Source: Desulfovibrio sp. JC022
Lineage (GTDB): Bacteria > Desulfobacterota > Desulfovibrionia > Desulfovibrionales > Desulfovibrionaceae
Length of the DNA: 64,000 bases
Direction: 5' to 3'
NCBI RefSeq assembly: GCF_010470665.1
Contig: NZ_VOPZ01000004.1
Span: 310,001 to 374,000 of the forward strand
The position numbers and the translations under genes were made by a program. Below the pieces are notes generated by a model that was given only the letters and a program-made list of their open reading frames with translations, did not search any database and had not been told where the DNA came from. How positions within the stretch are numbered: the first letter of the stretch is position 1; every line of letters starts with the position of its first letter. Shown here piece by piece: positions 8,331 to 17,502 of this stretch.

Positions 8331-10643
8331 ATGAGACAAGATTTAAAAAAAAAGCATTCAGCACTGAGCGTGCTGCTCACAGCAATGCTGACACTTTTCT
8401 TCTGCGCCACAGCTCAGGCTGACGTAAAAATCATCACCGGCCCGACACCTATCCCCGCAGGGGAATGTATCGGAGCTGAAGATATTACCCTCCGGAACGA
8501 CTATCTTGCTGTCACCTTCGGAGTAACCACTCCCGGCCCCTGGGGAGTTCCCAGCGGCGGTATTATTGACGGCGCGGTCATTCGTGACGGCCAGTATGAA
8601 ATGGATCACATCGCCCTGATGGACTTCATTCCCAACAACTGGTCCAGCTGGCCCAACACCTACCAGAAAATCGAAGTGGTCAAAAACACCCCCGAAGAAG
8701 GCGTCATCAAGGTTACCCGCGATTGGGAAAAAACCACCATCCAGACTGTTTATACCCTGAAAAAAGGCGGACACAGGATTCAGGCCGAGACCACAATGGT
8801 CAACGATGATTCCAAGCCCTACGACGGTCTGCTTTCCGGTTACGTTCTCTGGCCCGAAGGCGGATTCGCCATGCAGACTCCGGGCACTGAAGGAATGAAA
8901 AAAGGCGACATCAAAGGCAAAGCTCTCGGTGACTGGGTTGTCCACTACAATGACAACTGGTCCATCGGCCTGCACGCTCCCTACGTTGATTTCATCAACT
9001 ACAACGCAAAAGACATGTATACCGCGCACGACCTGAAAGTGAACGGCAAAAAAGAATTCCCCGGCTGGCTTGAAATCCATGCAGATGGCGATATCTCCCC
9101 GCTGGTTGAATTCGAAACCGAGCGCAAAGGTCTTGAGTCCGCAGTACTAAGCGGCAAGGTTGCCACCAAAGACGGCAAGACAATGAATGATCCTGTTGTG
9201 ATCATTGAAAAAAACGGAAAACCCTACACTTGGACCATCGGCAACGCAGGCACCTACAGCGTAACTCTTCCTGTAGGCAAATACACCGCATATGCCGCTG
9301 GCAAAAGCTATGCTTCCAGCAGCAAAAAGAAAGTCACCCTCAAGTCCGGTAAACAGACCAAGTGCAACTTCAGCGACATGAGATATCCGGGTGAAATCAA
9401 CTTCACCGTGGTAGAAAAAAACAGCGGCATGCCCATTGATGCCCGCATCACCATCGAAGAAGGCGAAAGCCCGCTGGTAAAATTCCTCGGTCAGCAGACT
9501 TTCTTCACAGAGCTGAATAAAGCAGGTCAGATCAAGCTTCCTTTCGGTCCCGGCAAATATGTATTCAAAGTTGCTTCCGGAGAATCCTTTCTCTCCAAAG
9601 CAGAAAAAGTAGCAGCAACCGTTAAATCCGGCGACAAAAGCAACGTCAAAGTTGAAATTGAAACCGTGACCCACCCCGAGTCCAAAAACTGGTATTCCGC
9701 AGATATGCATCATCACTCCGACCTCGTGGACGGTGTGACCGCTCCCGAATACCTGGTCCGCTCCCAGCTGGCAGCACGCCTGAACTTCACCCTGGTCAGT
9801 GACCATGATCTCGTTAACCGCCACTACGATGTCTTGAAGCTCAGCAAAATCCGCGGATTCGAGTTCATCCCGTCCATCGAACTCTCTCCGGACTGGTCAC
9901 ACTTCGGTGCATTTCCCCTTGAAATAGGACAGGAACTGACTGTTAAGCCCGGAACAGCCACCGTGCAGGAACTCTTCGCCGATGCCCGCAGCATGGGTGC
10001 AACCGCACTTGCTGCTAACCACCCCTACATTCCCTACGGTTACTTCTACGCTCTTGATAACGGTAAGGTTCCCGGCGGTTTCGATCCCAACTTCGATCTC
10101 GTGGAACTCAACATCGCAGGACATGTGGAAAAAACCATAGCCCGCATGCAGGACCTTTGGGCTAAAGGTGCCAAGTACTACCTCAGTGCCGGAACCGACA
10201 CCCACGATGTCTGGAACGAAATCAGCGGCGATATTCGTATGTTCGCCCACATTGACGGTGCACAGACTCCCGACAACTTCGTAAATTCGCTTCTCGCCGG
10301 TAGTGCATATGCCTCCACCGGACCGCTGCTCTTCCCCGAAGTAATGTTTGGTAGCACCGTGAAGGCTGTCGAAGGTGAAAAAGTTGTTGTAAACTTCACC
10401 GCACAGGCCGTTAACGGTCTCAAAGAAGTTCAGCTCTTCAGCCGTGGCAAAGTTGTCGACTCCGTAAAATTCGGCGACAAGCCCGTAACCCGTGACTTCT
10501 CCCTGTCTTTCAAGGCAATGGAGGACAGCTACTACTCAATCGTTGTTGTAGACACCAAAGATAGAAAAGCCTGGTCCAACCCGGTTTGGATTGATGTTGT
10601 AACCTACGGCAAGACTCCTGAAACAATCGCTAAAATGAAATAA
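8331..10643 (+). CDS. Secreted CehA/McbA-family metallohydrolase (PHP domain)
   Basis: 770 residues from the ATG at 8331 (AAGGGAAG upstream). An upstream in-frame ATG at 8196 lacks a ribosome site and would bury the signal peptide (KKKH, hydrophobic core, cut near CATAQA). The middle holds two beta-sandwich stretches like carboxypeptidase-regulatory domains. The C-terminal third is a PHP-type metal site: ADMHHHSDLVDG, TLVSDHD, ANHPYIPYG and SAGTDTHDVW supply the His/Asp ligands seen in CehA and McbA, which hydrolyse carbamate esters. Expected in the periplasm or outside; real substrate unknown. It stands alone with its own terminator and an upstream region with two dyads. Confidence 0.8.
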   Translation: MRQDLKKKHSALSVLLTAMLTLFFCATAQADVKIITGPTPIPAGECIGAEDITLRNDYLAVTFGVTTPGPWGVPSGGIIDGAVIRDGQYEMDHIALMDFIPNNWSSWPNTYQKIEVVKNTPEEGVIKVTRDWEKTTIQTVYTLKKGGHRIQAETTMVNDDSKPYDGLLSGYVLWPEGGFAMQTPGTEGMKKGDIKGKALGDWVVHYNDNWSIGLHAPYVDFINYNAKDMYTAHDLKVNGKKEFPGWLEIHADGDISPLVEFETERKGLESAVLSGKVATKDGKTMNDPVVIIEKNGKPYTWTIGNAGTYSVTLPVGKYTAYAAGKSYASSSKKKVTLKSGKQTKCNFSDMRYPGEINFTVVEKNSGMPIDARITIEEGESPLVKFLGQQTFFTELNKAGQIKLPFGPGKYVFKVASGESFLSKAEKVAATVKSGDKSNVKVEIETVTHPESKNWYSADMHHHSDLVDGVTAPEYLVRSQLAARLNFTLVSDHDLVNRHYDVLKLSKIRGFEFIPSIELSPDWSHFGAFPLEIGQELTVKPGTATVQELFADARSMGATALAANHPYIPYGYFYALDNGKVPGGFDPNFDLVELNIAGHVEKTIARMQDLWAKGAKYYLSAGTDTHDVWNEISGDIRMFAHIDGAQTPDNFVNSLLAGSAYASTGPLLFPEVMFGSTVKAVEGEKVVVNFTAQAVNGLKEVQLFSRGKVVDSVKFGDKPVTRDFSLSFKAMEDSYYSIVVVDTKDRKAWSNPVWIDVVTYGKTPETIAKMK

Positions 10644-10649
10644 TTACAG

Positions 10650-10679
10650 CAGGCCGGGGAAGCCTCACTCCCCGGCCTG
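10650..10679 (+). terminator. Stem-loop terminator after the PHP hydrolase gene
   Basis: CAGGCCGGGG and CCCCGGCCTG form a perfect 10-bp GC stem with a 10-base loop, 6 bases after the stop codon. The T-tract is poor. Confidence 0.65.
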
Positions 10680-10792
10680 TATCCCTCCCCCGCATTTCTT
10701 TTCGCCAGTTTATTTCTCCCGCTTGCAAATCCACCCCATATTGATATTATGAGTAATAATATTCTCAATATATTTGATTAAAGGAGCGAGTG

Positions 10793-11641
10793 ATGCGGCG
10801 AGAGATAAAACAGATATTCTATGGCGAACCTGTTCATGAAGGTGCCGGGGTAAAACTGCACCGGGCCTTCGGCTATTTTGAAGCCTCCCTTTTCGACCCT
10901 TTCCTCATGCTCGACGACTTCCGTTCGGACAATCCCGAAGATTATTTAAAAGGATTCCCGTGGCATCCACACCGGGGCATTGAAACCATCACCTACCTAT
11001 TAAAAGGAGATGTGGAACACGGGGACAGCCTCGGCAATACAGCTGTAACCAAGGCTGGAAGTGTGCAATGGATGACCGCAGGCAGTGGAATAATCCATCA
11101 GGAAATGCCCAAAGGAGACGATGACGGCTCCATGCACGGATTCCAGCTCTGGGCAAATTTAAGTTCCGAAAACAAAATGATTGATCCCGAATACCGAGAA
11201 ATCCAATCCGAAGAAATCCCGGTTGTTAAGCGCGAAGACGGCAGCAGCATCAAGGTAATTGCCGGAAAAGTAGACCATATCCAAGGCCCGGCAAGAGGAA
11301 TCGGCATAGATCCGCAATATCTGGACGTGACCGTTCCCGCAGGGCTTGAATTTATCCATCCCACCACACGCGGCTACACCGCATTCATTTACGTTACCGC
11401 AGGAAAAGGAACCGTTAATGGACAAAAAGTAGAAAACCGCTCGCTGGTTCTCTTTGAAGATGGAGATGAACTGGCGATCAATGCAGGCGAAACCCCGCTC
11501 AGTTTCCTGTTGCTGGCCGGGAAGCCCATTAATGAGATGATCTACTGGCGCGGCCCCATTGTCATGCATACCGCAGAAGAGCTGAAAAAAGCTTTTCAGG
11601 AGTATGAGGAAGGGAGTTTCATTAAGCACCCAAAACCATAA
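10793..11641 (+). CDS. Pirin family protein
   Basis: 282 residues from the ATG at 10793, with AAGGAG 7 bases upstream; the GTG one codon earlier is less likely. The N-terminal cupin has HPHRGIETITY (about residues 58-68) and GIIHQEM (about 100-106), the His/His/His/Glu iron site of pirins, and the C-terminal cupin ends with the usual NEMIYWRGPIVM block. Pirins are cytoplasmic iron proteins; some bacterial members act as quercetinase or bind metabolic enzymes, so the role here is open. It is followed by a transporter gene after about 200 bases with no terminator visible between, so cotranscription is possible. Confidence 0.88.
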   Translation: MRREIKQIFYGEPVHEGAGVKLHRAFGYFEASLFDPFLMLDDFRSDNPEDYLKGFPWHPHRGIETITYLLKGDVEHGDSLGNTAVTKAGSVQWMTAGSGIIHQEMPKGDDDGSMHGFQLWANLSSENKMIDPEYREIQSEEIPVVKREDGSSIKVIAGKVDHIQGPARGIGIDPQYLDVTVPAGLEFIHPTTRGYTAFIYVTAGKGTVNGQKVENRSLVLFEDGDELAINAGETPLSFLLLAGKPINEMIYWRGPIVMHTAEELKKAFQEYEEGSFIKHPKP

Positions 11642-11838
11642 ACGGACAAATATGCAGGACGGACGGCAAATAACCGGACAAAGAGACAAAAGACAACAAC
11701 GATCTTCCCGTTCACCGAAAATAGAATGCACCAAAACCCCAGCCATGCTTTTATGGCAGCACGGATAAGGATAACAGCAGAAAAAGGACCCGGATTCGAA
11801 AACACAGAAAAAAGATCAACTTCAACATCGGGGGAAAA

Positions 11839-13119
11839 ATGAGCGAAACAAAAGTAATGAACAGATGGTTTGCCGTAGCAGGAGCGGTGCTCATGCAATT
11901 GGCTCTGGGCGCAATCTACGCATGGTCGGTATTCACCCCCTCACTCATTGAGGCCGGATGGAGCAAGTTTCAGACTCAGGTTGTTTTTTCCATCGGGCTG
12001 GTCAGTTTTGCTATTTCCATGGTCTGGGCCGGAAAAAAACTTGCCAAGTGGGGGCCCATGAAACTTTCCTTTCTCAGTGCTCTCGTACTGGGAGCGGGTT
12101 ATGCCCTTGCCGGGCTTGTGGGCGGAACAAACTTTACCGCCCTTTGTCTGTTCATCGGTCTCATCGGTGGTGCCGGGATCGGCCTCGGCTACGTGGTTCC
12201 CATTGCCGTGGGCATGCGCTGGTTTCCCGATAAAAAAGGATTCATCACCGGATTGGCTGTTGCCGGGTTCGGCTTCGGGGCCATGGCCTGGGTCAAGCTG
12301 GCCGGGGCATGGGGTAACCTGATCGGAACAATCGGTCTTTCTTCCACCTTTTCACTTTACGGCCTGCTCTTCTGTTTGATGATCGCAGCGGGCGGATTCT
12401 GGATGCGCTTTCCCCCGGAAGGCTGGGCACCCGAAGGCTACCATCCTGAAACAAACGCTGATGCAGCAAGTGATGCTGAAGAGGAAAACTTCAGCACAGC
12501 CGAAATGCTCAAAACTCCGCAATTCTTTCTCATTTTTGCCACTTTCACCTTCAGTGCCGCAGCCGGACTCATGTCCATCGGGCTGATGAAACTCTACCCC
12601 ATGGAAGCCTTGCAGGCATCCGGTCACAGCGTAGCAGAAGCCAGTGCCATAGCCGGAACCGCCATGGCTGTCTTTTTCAGCCTCGCCAACGGGCTGGGTC
12701 GTATCATCTGGGGAACCTTAAGTGACAAGCTGGGCCGCAAACGTTCCATCCTGCTCATGACCGCCATTCAGGGCGCAACCCTGCTGGCATTTACCTCCAT
12801 GGCCGGGAACACCTTCCTGCTCTACGTGGGAGCGACCATCATCGGCTTCAACTTCGGCGGCAACTTCGCCCTCTTCCCAACCATCACAGCCGACACCTTC
12901 GGTACCAAGAGCGTGGGCCAGAATTATCCCTACATATTCCTCGCTTACGGAGCAGGCGGCATCGGCGGCCCCATGCTCGGAGGAGTACTCGGCGATATGG
13001 GTAACTTCCCGCTGGCCTTCACCATCTGCGGTGTATGCTGCTTCATCGGAGCAGCGGCAATATTCATGCTCAAAAAGCCCCACCGGAGCTTAAACGCCAG
13101 CCCGGAGACAACCGGCTAG
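11839..13119 (+). CDS. OFA-family major facilitator transporter (oxalate/formate-antiporter type)
   Basis: 426 residues with twelve hydrophobic segments separated by a soluble loop around residues 200-230 rich in Asp/Glu/Ala. RWFAVAGAVLMQLALGAIYAWSVF at the first segment and GMRWFPDKKGFITGLAVAGFG are characteristic of the oxalate:formate antiporter (OFA) family, which exchanges small carboxylates across the inner membrane. LSDKLGRK is the MFS loop motif of the second half. GGGGGAAAA precedes the ATG. The substrate may be formate, lactate, pyruvate or another monocarboxylate; nothing nearby decides. Confidence 0.85.
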   Translation: MSETKVMNRWFAVAGAVLMQLALGAIYAWSVFTPSLIEAGWSKFQTQVVFSIGLVSFAISMVWAGKKLAKWGPMKLSFLSALVLGAGYALAGLVGGTNFTALCLFIGLIGGAGIGLGYVVPIAVGMRWFPDKKGFITGLAVAGFGFGAMAWVKLAGAWGNLIGTIGLSSTFSLYGLLFCLMIAAGGFWMRFPPEGWAPEGYHPETNADAASDAEEENFSTAEMLKTPQFFLIFATFTFSAAAGLMSIGLMKLYPMEALQASGHSVAEASAIAGTAMAVFFSLANGLGRIIWGTLSDKLGRKRSILLMTAIQGATLLAFTSMAGNTFLLYVGATIIGFNFGGNFALFPTITADTFGTKSVGQNYPYIFLAYGAGGIGGPMLGGVLGDMGNFPLAFTICGVCCFIGAAAIFMLKKPHRSLNASPETTG

Positions 13120-13204
13120 CAACTTTTCATCAGGGTATTGAGAACATCTCATCTCTGAAGAAACTCCTAACGGAAGCTTAGCTCATTTAACTTCCGTACC
13201 CCCT

Positions 13205-13249
13205 AAAAACTCCCCGCCCGGTGCATGTGCATCGCTGCGGGGAGTTTTT
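13205..13249 (+). terminator. Rho-independent terminator after the OFA transporter
   Basis: AAAAACTCCCCGC pairs with GCGGGGAGTTTTT across a 19-base spacer and is followed by GTTTTTT. Strong and likely bidirectional. Confidence 0.85.
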
Positions 13250-13330
13250 GTTTTTTACGGACTCCCTCTATTGAACTTCCCCCCCGAACCGCATACCATC
13301 CGACATCACTCATCCAAAAGGAGCCACCCC

Positions 13331-13903
13331 ATGCCGAAATCCCGCTGCCAATGGGCAAAACACGAACTCGAAATAGCCTATCACGACACAGAATGGGGAG
13401 TCCCTCTGCATGACGATCAGGGCCACTTTGAATTTCTCATTCTGGAAGGCGCGCAGGCCGGACTCTCATGGCTGACAGTGCTTAAGAAACGGGAAAATTA
13501 CCGCGCAGCCTTTGCTGATTTCGATCCTGAAATCGTTGCCCGCTTCACCGAAGAGGATCTTGAACGGTTGCGTCAAAACGAGGGAATCATCCGCAACAAG
13601 CTCAAAATCAACTCGGCTGTGCGCAATGCCCGTGCCTTTCTGGATATTCAAAGAGAATTCGGCAGCTTTGACAGCTACATCTGGCAGTTCACTGAAGGTC
13701 AGACAATTCAGAACAATTGGAAATCACCTGAAGAGGTCCCTGCCAAAACAAAAGAAGCGGAAGCCATGAGCAAGGATTTAAAAAAAAGAGGATTCAATTT
13801 CGTGGGACCGACAATCTGCTACGCCTACATGCAGGCAACCGGAATGGTTAACGATCATCTGGTCAGTTGCTTTCGGCACAAAGACCTGCTCGATGCTGGA
13901 TAA
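13331..13903 (+). CDS. tag: DNA-3-methyladenine glycosylase I
   Basis: 190 residues from the ATG at 13331 (AAAAGGAG upstream); an earlier in-frame ATG at 13271 lies before the ribosome site. The enzyme removes 3-methyladenine from alkylated DNA. CQWAK at the start, the DTEWGVPLHDD block, LEGAQAGLSW and the C-terminal NDHLVSCFRH match the Tag family; Cys6, the His of YHDTEW and the His/Cys of the last block are the zinc site. Length fits the family (about 187). Single gene. Confidence 0.95.
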   Translation: MPKSRCQWAKHELEIAYHDTEWGVPLHDDQGHFEFLILEGAQAGLSWLTVLKKRENYRAAFADFDPEIVARFTEEDLERLRQNEGIIRNKLKINSAVRNARAFLDIQREFGSFDSYIWQFTEGQTIQNNWKSPEEVPAKTKEAEAMSKDLKKRGFNFVGPTICYAYMQATGMVNDHLVSCFRHKDLLDAG

Positions 13904-14021
13904 GATGCACGGAAACATAGCTTTCAAATTTACAATTACCATGCGCCTCAAGCCTTGACACACCTCCATTCAGGCACTAATTCTTACGAGTTGCCCATAA
14001 GCGCAACCCAAGTGAACCGGA

Positions 14022-14055
14022 ACCGGATTTTATAAACCCGTCCGGTCTTTTTTTT
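14022..14055 (+). terminator. Rho-independent terminator after tag
   Basis: ACCGGA (14022-14027) pairs with TCCGGT (14041-14046) and is followed by a run of nine T. Confidence 0.7.
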
Positions 14056-14117
14056 CTAATGAAATTTTAACAGGCAACGCGCCCGAAACGAGGCCGGCCT
14101 GATAAGGAGAATTAAAG

Positions 14118-14468
14118 ATGGCTTACGATGTAAAACTTTTCAAGCTTATCAACGGCGACATGGTTATCGGTAAATGGGACGAAGAAAACAACCAGATTAA
14201 AGATCCCGCAGTACTCCAGACCGTTCCCGCGCAGCAGGGTGTACAGATGATGATTCTGCCCTTCGGTTACCCCTTTGATAACGAAATCGAAGGTGAAATC
14301 GAAGGCCGTCACATTCTCTACACCTACCAGAACTGCCCCGAAGACGTTTCTACCAAGTACCTCGAAGCTTCCAGCAACCTGACTCTCTCTTCCGGCGGTC
14401 TCGGCGGCATGGGTGCAGGCATGGGCGGCGGAAATGTATCTGATATTTCTGAACTTCTGAAGAAATAG
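14118..14468 (+). CDS. Small conserved-looking protein with Sm-like N-terminus
   Basis: 116 residues, preceded by AAGGAGAATTAAAG. The first 75 residues (VKLFKLINGDMVIGKW...) look like a small beta-barrel with the xLxxGxxxxGxx pattern of Sm/LSm folds, and the tail contains a Gly/Met-rich stretch (GGLGGMGAGMGGG) before a short helix. An RNA- or protein-binding role is possible but not shown. Terminators or repeat hairpins flank both ends, so it is a single-gene unit. Function unknown. Confidence 0.75.
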   Translation: MAYDVKLFKLINGDMVIGKWDEENNQIKDPAVLQTVPAQQGVQMMILPFGYPFDNEIEGEIEGRHILYTYQNCPEDVSTKYLEASSNLTLSSGGLGGMGAGMGGGNVSDISELLKK

Positions 14469-14475
14469 TTGATAC

Positions 14476-14572
14476 GCTTCGCGTTTTTAAAAATAAATTG
14501 ATTTCGCCTCCGGCGGCTCAAACCCTTTGAAAAGGGTTTAAGAATCCCAAACTTTTTTAGTAAAGCTTCGCC
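14476..14572 (+). repeat. Dispersed intergenic repeat, copy B
   Basis: GCTTCGCG (14476), GCCTCCGGCGGC (14506-14517), hairpin AAACCCTTT-GA-AAAGGGTTT (14520-14539), AAGAATCCCAAACTTTTTT and GCTTCGCC (14565-14572). It starts 8 bases after a stop codon and probably acts as terminator. Confidence 0.85.
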
Positions 14573-14606
14573 CCTCGTATTCAAAGACCGTCTTAGTGTG
14601 CTACCT

Positions 14607-14718
14607 GCGAAGCATAACTAAAACGTCTTTTGGGAAGAGGGGATGGGGTCTGGGGAAGGGGAGAAACCCTTTTGGGCGTTAGCAAAAGGGTTTCTCCCCT
14701 TCCCCAGCCGCCGGAGGC
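14607..14718 (-). repeat. Dispersed intergenic repeat, copy C (inverted relative to B)
   Basis: Read on the minus strand: GCCTCCGGCGGC box (14707-14718), a perfect 24-bp hairpin (14650-14673 with 14684-14707, 10-base loop) and a GCTTCGC box (14607-14613). With copy B it forms a head-to-head pair between the Sm-like gene and the radical SAM gene. Confidence 0.85.
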
Positions 14719-14739
14719 ATACTCTATAGGATTTAAGTT

Positions 14740-17253
14740 TTGAAAAAGCTGCTTCCTCTTTTGCCCCGTCCTACCCGTTATCTGGGTTCGGAATGGGGTT
14801 CCGTCCACAAGGACCCCGCTAAGGTCAAGGCGCATATCGCCATCGGTTTTCCCGATCTTTATGAAATTGGTATGTCCTACCTTGGACAGAAAATTCTTTA
14901 TGAGATCGTCAACCAGCATGAAGATTTCTACGCCGAGCGTGCCTACACTCCCTGCGAAGAAACAGCCGAAATCATGCGTGAACACGGCGAACTGCTGGCT
15001 ACCCTTGAAAGCGACACCCCGCTGAAAGATGTGGACGCGCTGGGCATCAGCCTGACCCATGAGCTGTGCTACACTAATGTGCTCTTCATGCTCGACCTTT
15101 CCGGTATACCGTTCAAATCCGCGGACCGCGACGATTCATGTCCGCTGGTCATCGGCGGTGGCGGAGCCTGCTTCAACGCTGAACCTGTAGCTGATTTCTT
15201 TGATGTAATCATGCTCGGTGACGGTGAAGAATCAATCGTCAAAGTCATGGAAATCATTGCCGAGTGCAAAGAGCAGGGCCAAGGCCGTAAAGCGCGCCTT
15301 GAAAAACTTGCAGAGCTGCCCGGAATTTACATTCCTGAATTTTTCGATCCTGAGAATCCCGGCGATTTCTTTGTGGAAAAAGCGGTGGTGGAAGATTTCG
15401 AACCTATCCCCTTTCCCAAAGAACAGATCCTCCCTTACGGTCAGGTTGTCCATGACCGTCTGACCATGGAAATTGCCCGTGGCTGCACACGCGGCTGCCG
15501 TTTCTGTCAGGCCGGGATCATTTATCGCCCAGTCCGCGAACGTACCCCGGAAACCCTGACCAAAGTCCTCATGGAAGGGCTTGAGGAAACCGGATACGAA
15601 GAGACCTCTTTTCTCTCACTCAGTACCGGAGATTACTCCGCACTGGATACTCTCTTCGCCCAGTCCTTCGATAACTGCGCAGCCGAGCAGATCTCAATTT
15701 CACTGCCTTCCCTGCGTGTCGGTTCCCTTTCTGAACCGATCATGGAGCGTATCGCCACCATCCGTCGCACCGGTGCAACCCTTGCACCCGAAGCCGGAAG
15801 CCAGCGCATGCGTGATGTCATCAACAAAGGCATCACCGAAGAAGCTCTGCTGGACCACGCGCTCATGCTTTATGAAAACGGATGGCAGAACATCAAACTC
15901 TATTTCATGATCGGTCTGCCCACCGAAACTTTCGAAGACCTTGATGCCATTGTTGATCTTTGCGTCAAAGTTCGCGACGTGGCTGGCAGGCACATTAAGA
16001 AGCTGAACATTACCGCTGCGGTTTCGCCTTTCGTGCCCAAGCCGCATACCCCCTTCCAGTGGGAACGCCAGATTTCACTTGAGGAAATCGGAGAAAGTCT
16101 GGACTACATGCGCGAAAAATTCAGCAAACAGAAACGCATCAATATGAAATCCCACATCCCGCGCATGACCTTCCTCGAAGGAATTTTCTCCCGCGGTGAC
16201 CGTAGACTCGCCCCTGTAGTTGAACGGGTTTACGAAAAAGGTGCCCTCTTCTCCAGTTGGAAGGACCACTTCAAACTGGAGCCTTTCCTTGAGGCCATGG
16301 AAGAAGAAGGACTTGATCCTCTTGAATTTACCGGAGCACGGGAACACGATGCCCGTTTGCCATGGGATCACCTCTCTGCCGGAGTCAGCAAACGATTCCT
16401 GCTCGCGGAACTGAAGCGCGGTATTTCTGAGAAGATTACCGGAGACTGCCGTTACGAAGAATGCCGCAACTGTGGAGTCTGTAACTTTGACGGACGCAAA
16501 TCTCTACTTGAAAAGCAGGCTGAAACAATGGACCTGCGTCCCAAAATGGTATTTGAAAGCCGCGACCAGACCGGGGATGTTCCTGATTTCGTACAAGAAG
16601 AAAAACCGGACCTCGGCATAAAAGGTAGCCACTTCAGGCTCTGGTACACCAAAACCGGAACTTCGGCCTACCTTTCGCAGCTTGACCTGCAACCGGTCAT
16701 TGAACGCGCCATGCGCCGGGCCGAACTGCCGCTGACCTTCTCGCAGGGATTCCACCCCATGCCGCGTATGTCCTTCGGGCGTGCACTGCCTGTTGGCGTG
16801 GAAAGCATGAAAGAATGGATGAACATCATGCTGCGCACAGAAATCGGAGCACAGGATCTGGTGGACCGCCTCAACAAACAAATGCCCATAGGCATGAAAA
16901 TTGTGGGTGCTGACCCGCTAAGTCTGTCCAAAAAGCAAGCCCACCCGGAAGTGGAAGATTTAACCCTGATCTTCACCTGTTCCGATGAAGAAGCACAAGA
17001 CAAAATGGACCGCATGCGCGAATATGCCCAGTCGGATGAATACATTGTTTCCCACACCACCAAGAAAAAGGTGAAGGAAAAAAACATCCGCCCCATGCTG
17101 GTCAAATTCGAAGAAATAAATGAACGGACCCTGAAGATGACCTTTGACTGGACAACATTATATATGAGTCCGGTCAAGATGATCGCCGCCATCTGTCCCG
17201 GCACAACGCTGCTGGACTTTGATCTGATTAAGACGGATCAGCGGTTTGAGTAA
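14740..17253 (+). CDS. Radical SAM protein fused to DUF2344 (TIGR03960/TIGR03936 type)
   Basis: 837 residues from a TTG start; AGGA lies about 9 bases upstream. The N-terminal part (about 1-200) is a B12-binding-like Rossmann domain without the clear cobalamin His motif, followed by a radical SAM core whose RGCTRGCRFCQAG (about residues 245-257) carries the Cx3Cx2C cluster ligands. A Cys cluster CRYEECRNCGVC (about 571-582) suggests a second iron-sulfur site. From about residue 628 (FRLWYTKTGTSAYLSQLD) it continues into DUF2344, the radical-SAM-linked domain. In many bacteria this gene sits beside rng or ribosomal protein genes; here it stands alone between repeats. The reaction is not known. 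Confidence 0.85.
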   Translation: MKKLLPLLPRPTRYLGSEWGSVHKDPAKVKAHIAIGFPDLYEIGMSYLGQKILYEIVNQHEDFYAERAYTPCEETAEIMREHGELLATLESDTPLKDVDALGISLTHELCYTNVLFMLDLSGIPFKSADRDDSCPLVIGGGGACFNAEPVADFFDVIMLGDGEESIVKVMEIIAECKEQGQGRKARLEKLAELPGIYIPEFFDPENPGDFFVEKAVVEDFEPIPFPKEQILPYGQVVHDRLTMEIARGCTRGCRFCQAGIIYRPVRERTPETLTKVLMEGLEETGYEETSFLSLSTGDYSALDTLFAQSFDNCAAEQISISLPSLRVGSLSEPIMERIATIRRTGATLAPEAGSQRMRDVINKGITEEALLDHALMLYENGWQNIKLYFMIGLPTETFEDLDAIVDLCVKVRDVAGRHIKKLNITAAVSPFVPKPHTPFQWERQISLEEIGESLDYMREKFSKQKRINMKSHIPRMTFLEGIFSRGDRRLAPVVERVYEKGALFSSWKDHFKLEPFLEAMEEEGLDPLEFTGAREHDARLPWDHLSAGVSKRFLLAELKRGISEKITGDCRYEECRNCGVCNFDGRKSLLEKQAETMDLRPKMVFESRDQTGDVPDFVQEEKPDLGIKGSHFRLWYTKTGTSAYLSQLDLQPVIERAMRRAELPLTFSQGFHPMPRMSFGRALPVGVESMKEWMNIMLRTEIGAQDLVDRLNKQMPIGMKIVGADPLSLSKKQAHPEVEDLTLIFTCSDEEAQDKMDRMREYAQSDEYIVSHTTKKKVKEKNIRPMLVKFEEINERTLKMTFDWTTLYMSPVKMIAAICPGTTLLDFDLIKTDQRFE

Positions 17254-17257
17254 AAAA

Positions 17258-17341
17258 GCCTCCGGCGGGTCTGCCGACGACCTTAAACCCTTTTTGTAAA
17301 AAGGGTTTAAGAATCCCAAAAACTTTTGGCAGGGCTTCGCC
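17258..17341 (+). repeat. Dispersed intergenic repeat, copy D
   Basis: GCCTCCGGCGGG (17258), a 13-bp hairpin TTAAACCCTTTTT/AAAAAGGGTTTAA (17283-17310), GAATCCCAAAAACTTTTGG and GCTTCGCC (17334-17341). It begins 5 bases after the radical SAM gene stop. Confidence 0.85.
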
Positions 17342-17357
17342 AATTTACCAAAATCAA

Positions 17358-17396
17358 AAACCCCGCAGTATTTATTTATACTGCGGGGTTTAATTT
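17358..17396. terminator. Bidirectional terminator between converging genes
   Basis: AAACCCCGCAGTAT and ATACTGCGGGGTTT make a perfect 14-bp stem with a 6-base loop; T-rich sequence flanks both sides. Confidence 0.85.
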
Positions 17397-17415
17397 TACC
17401 CTCTTAGCAAGCTAG

Positions 17416-17499
17416 ATGCGAATCTTATCGAAAAGTTTTGAAAGGAGAGTCCAGAGAGGAAAACTTTTCCAAAAGTTTACCTTTCTGGCCCCCGGAGGG
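17416..17499 (-). repeat. Dispersed intergenic repeat, copy E (degenerate, inverted)
   Basis: CCAGAGAGGAAAACTTTT pairs with AAAAGTTTACCTTTCTGG (17451-17488, two mismatches) beside a degraded box CCCCCGGAGGG and a GCGAATC remnant. It follows the minus-strand lipoprotein gene by 3 bases. Confidence 0.6.
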
Positions 17500-17502
17500 A
17501 AA

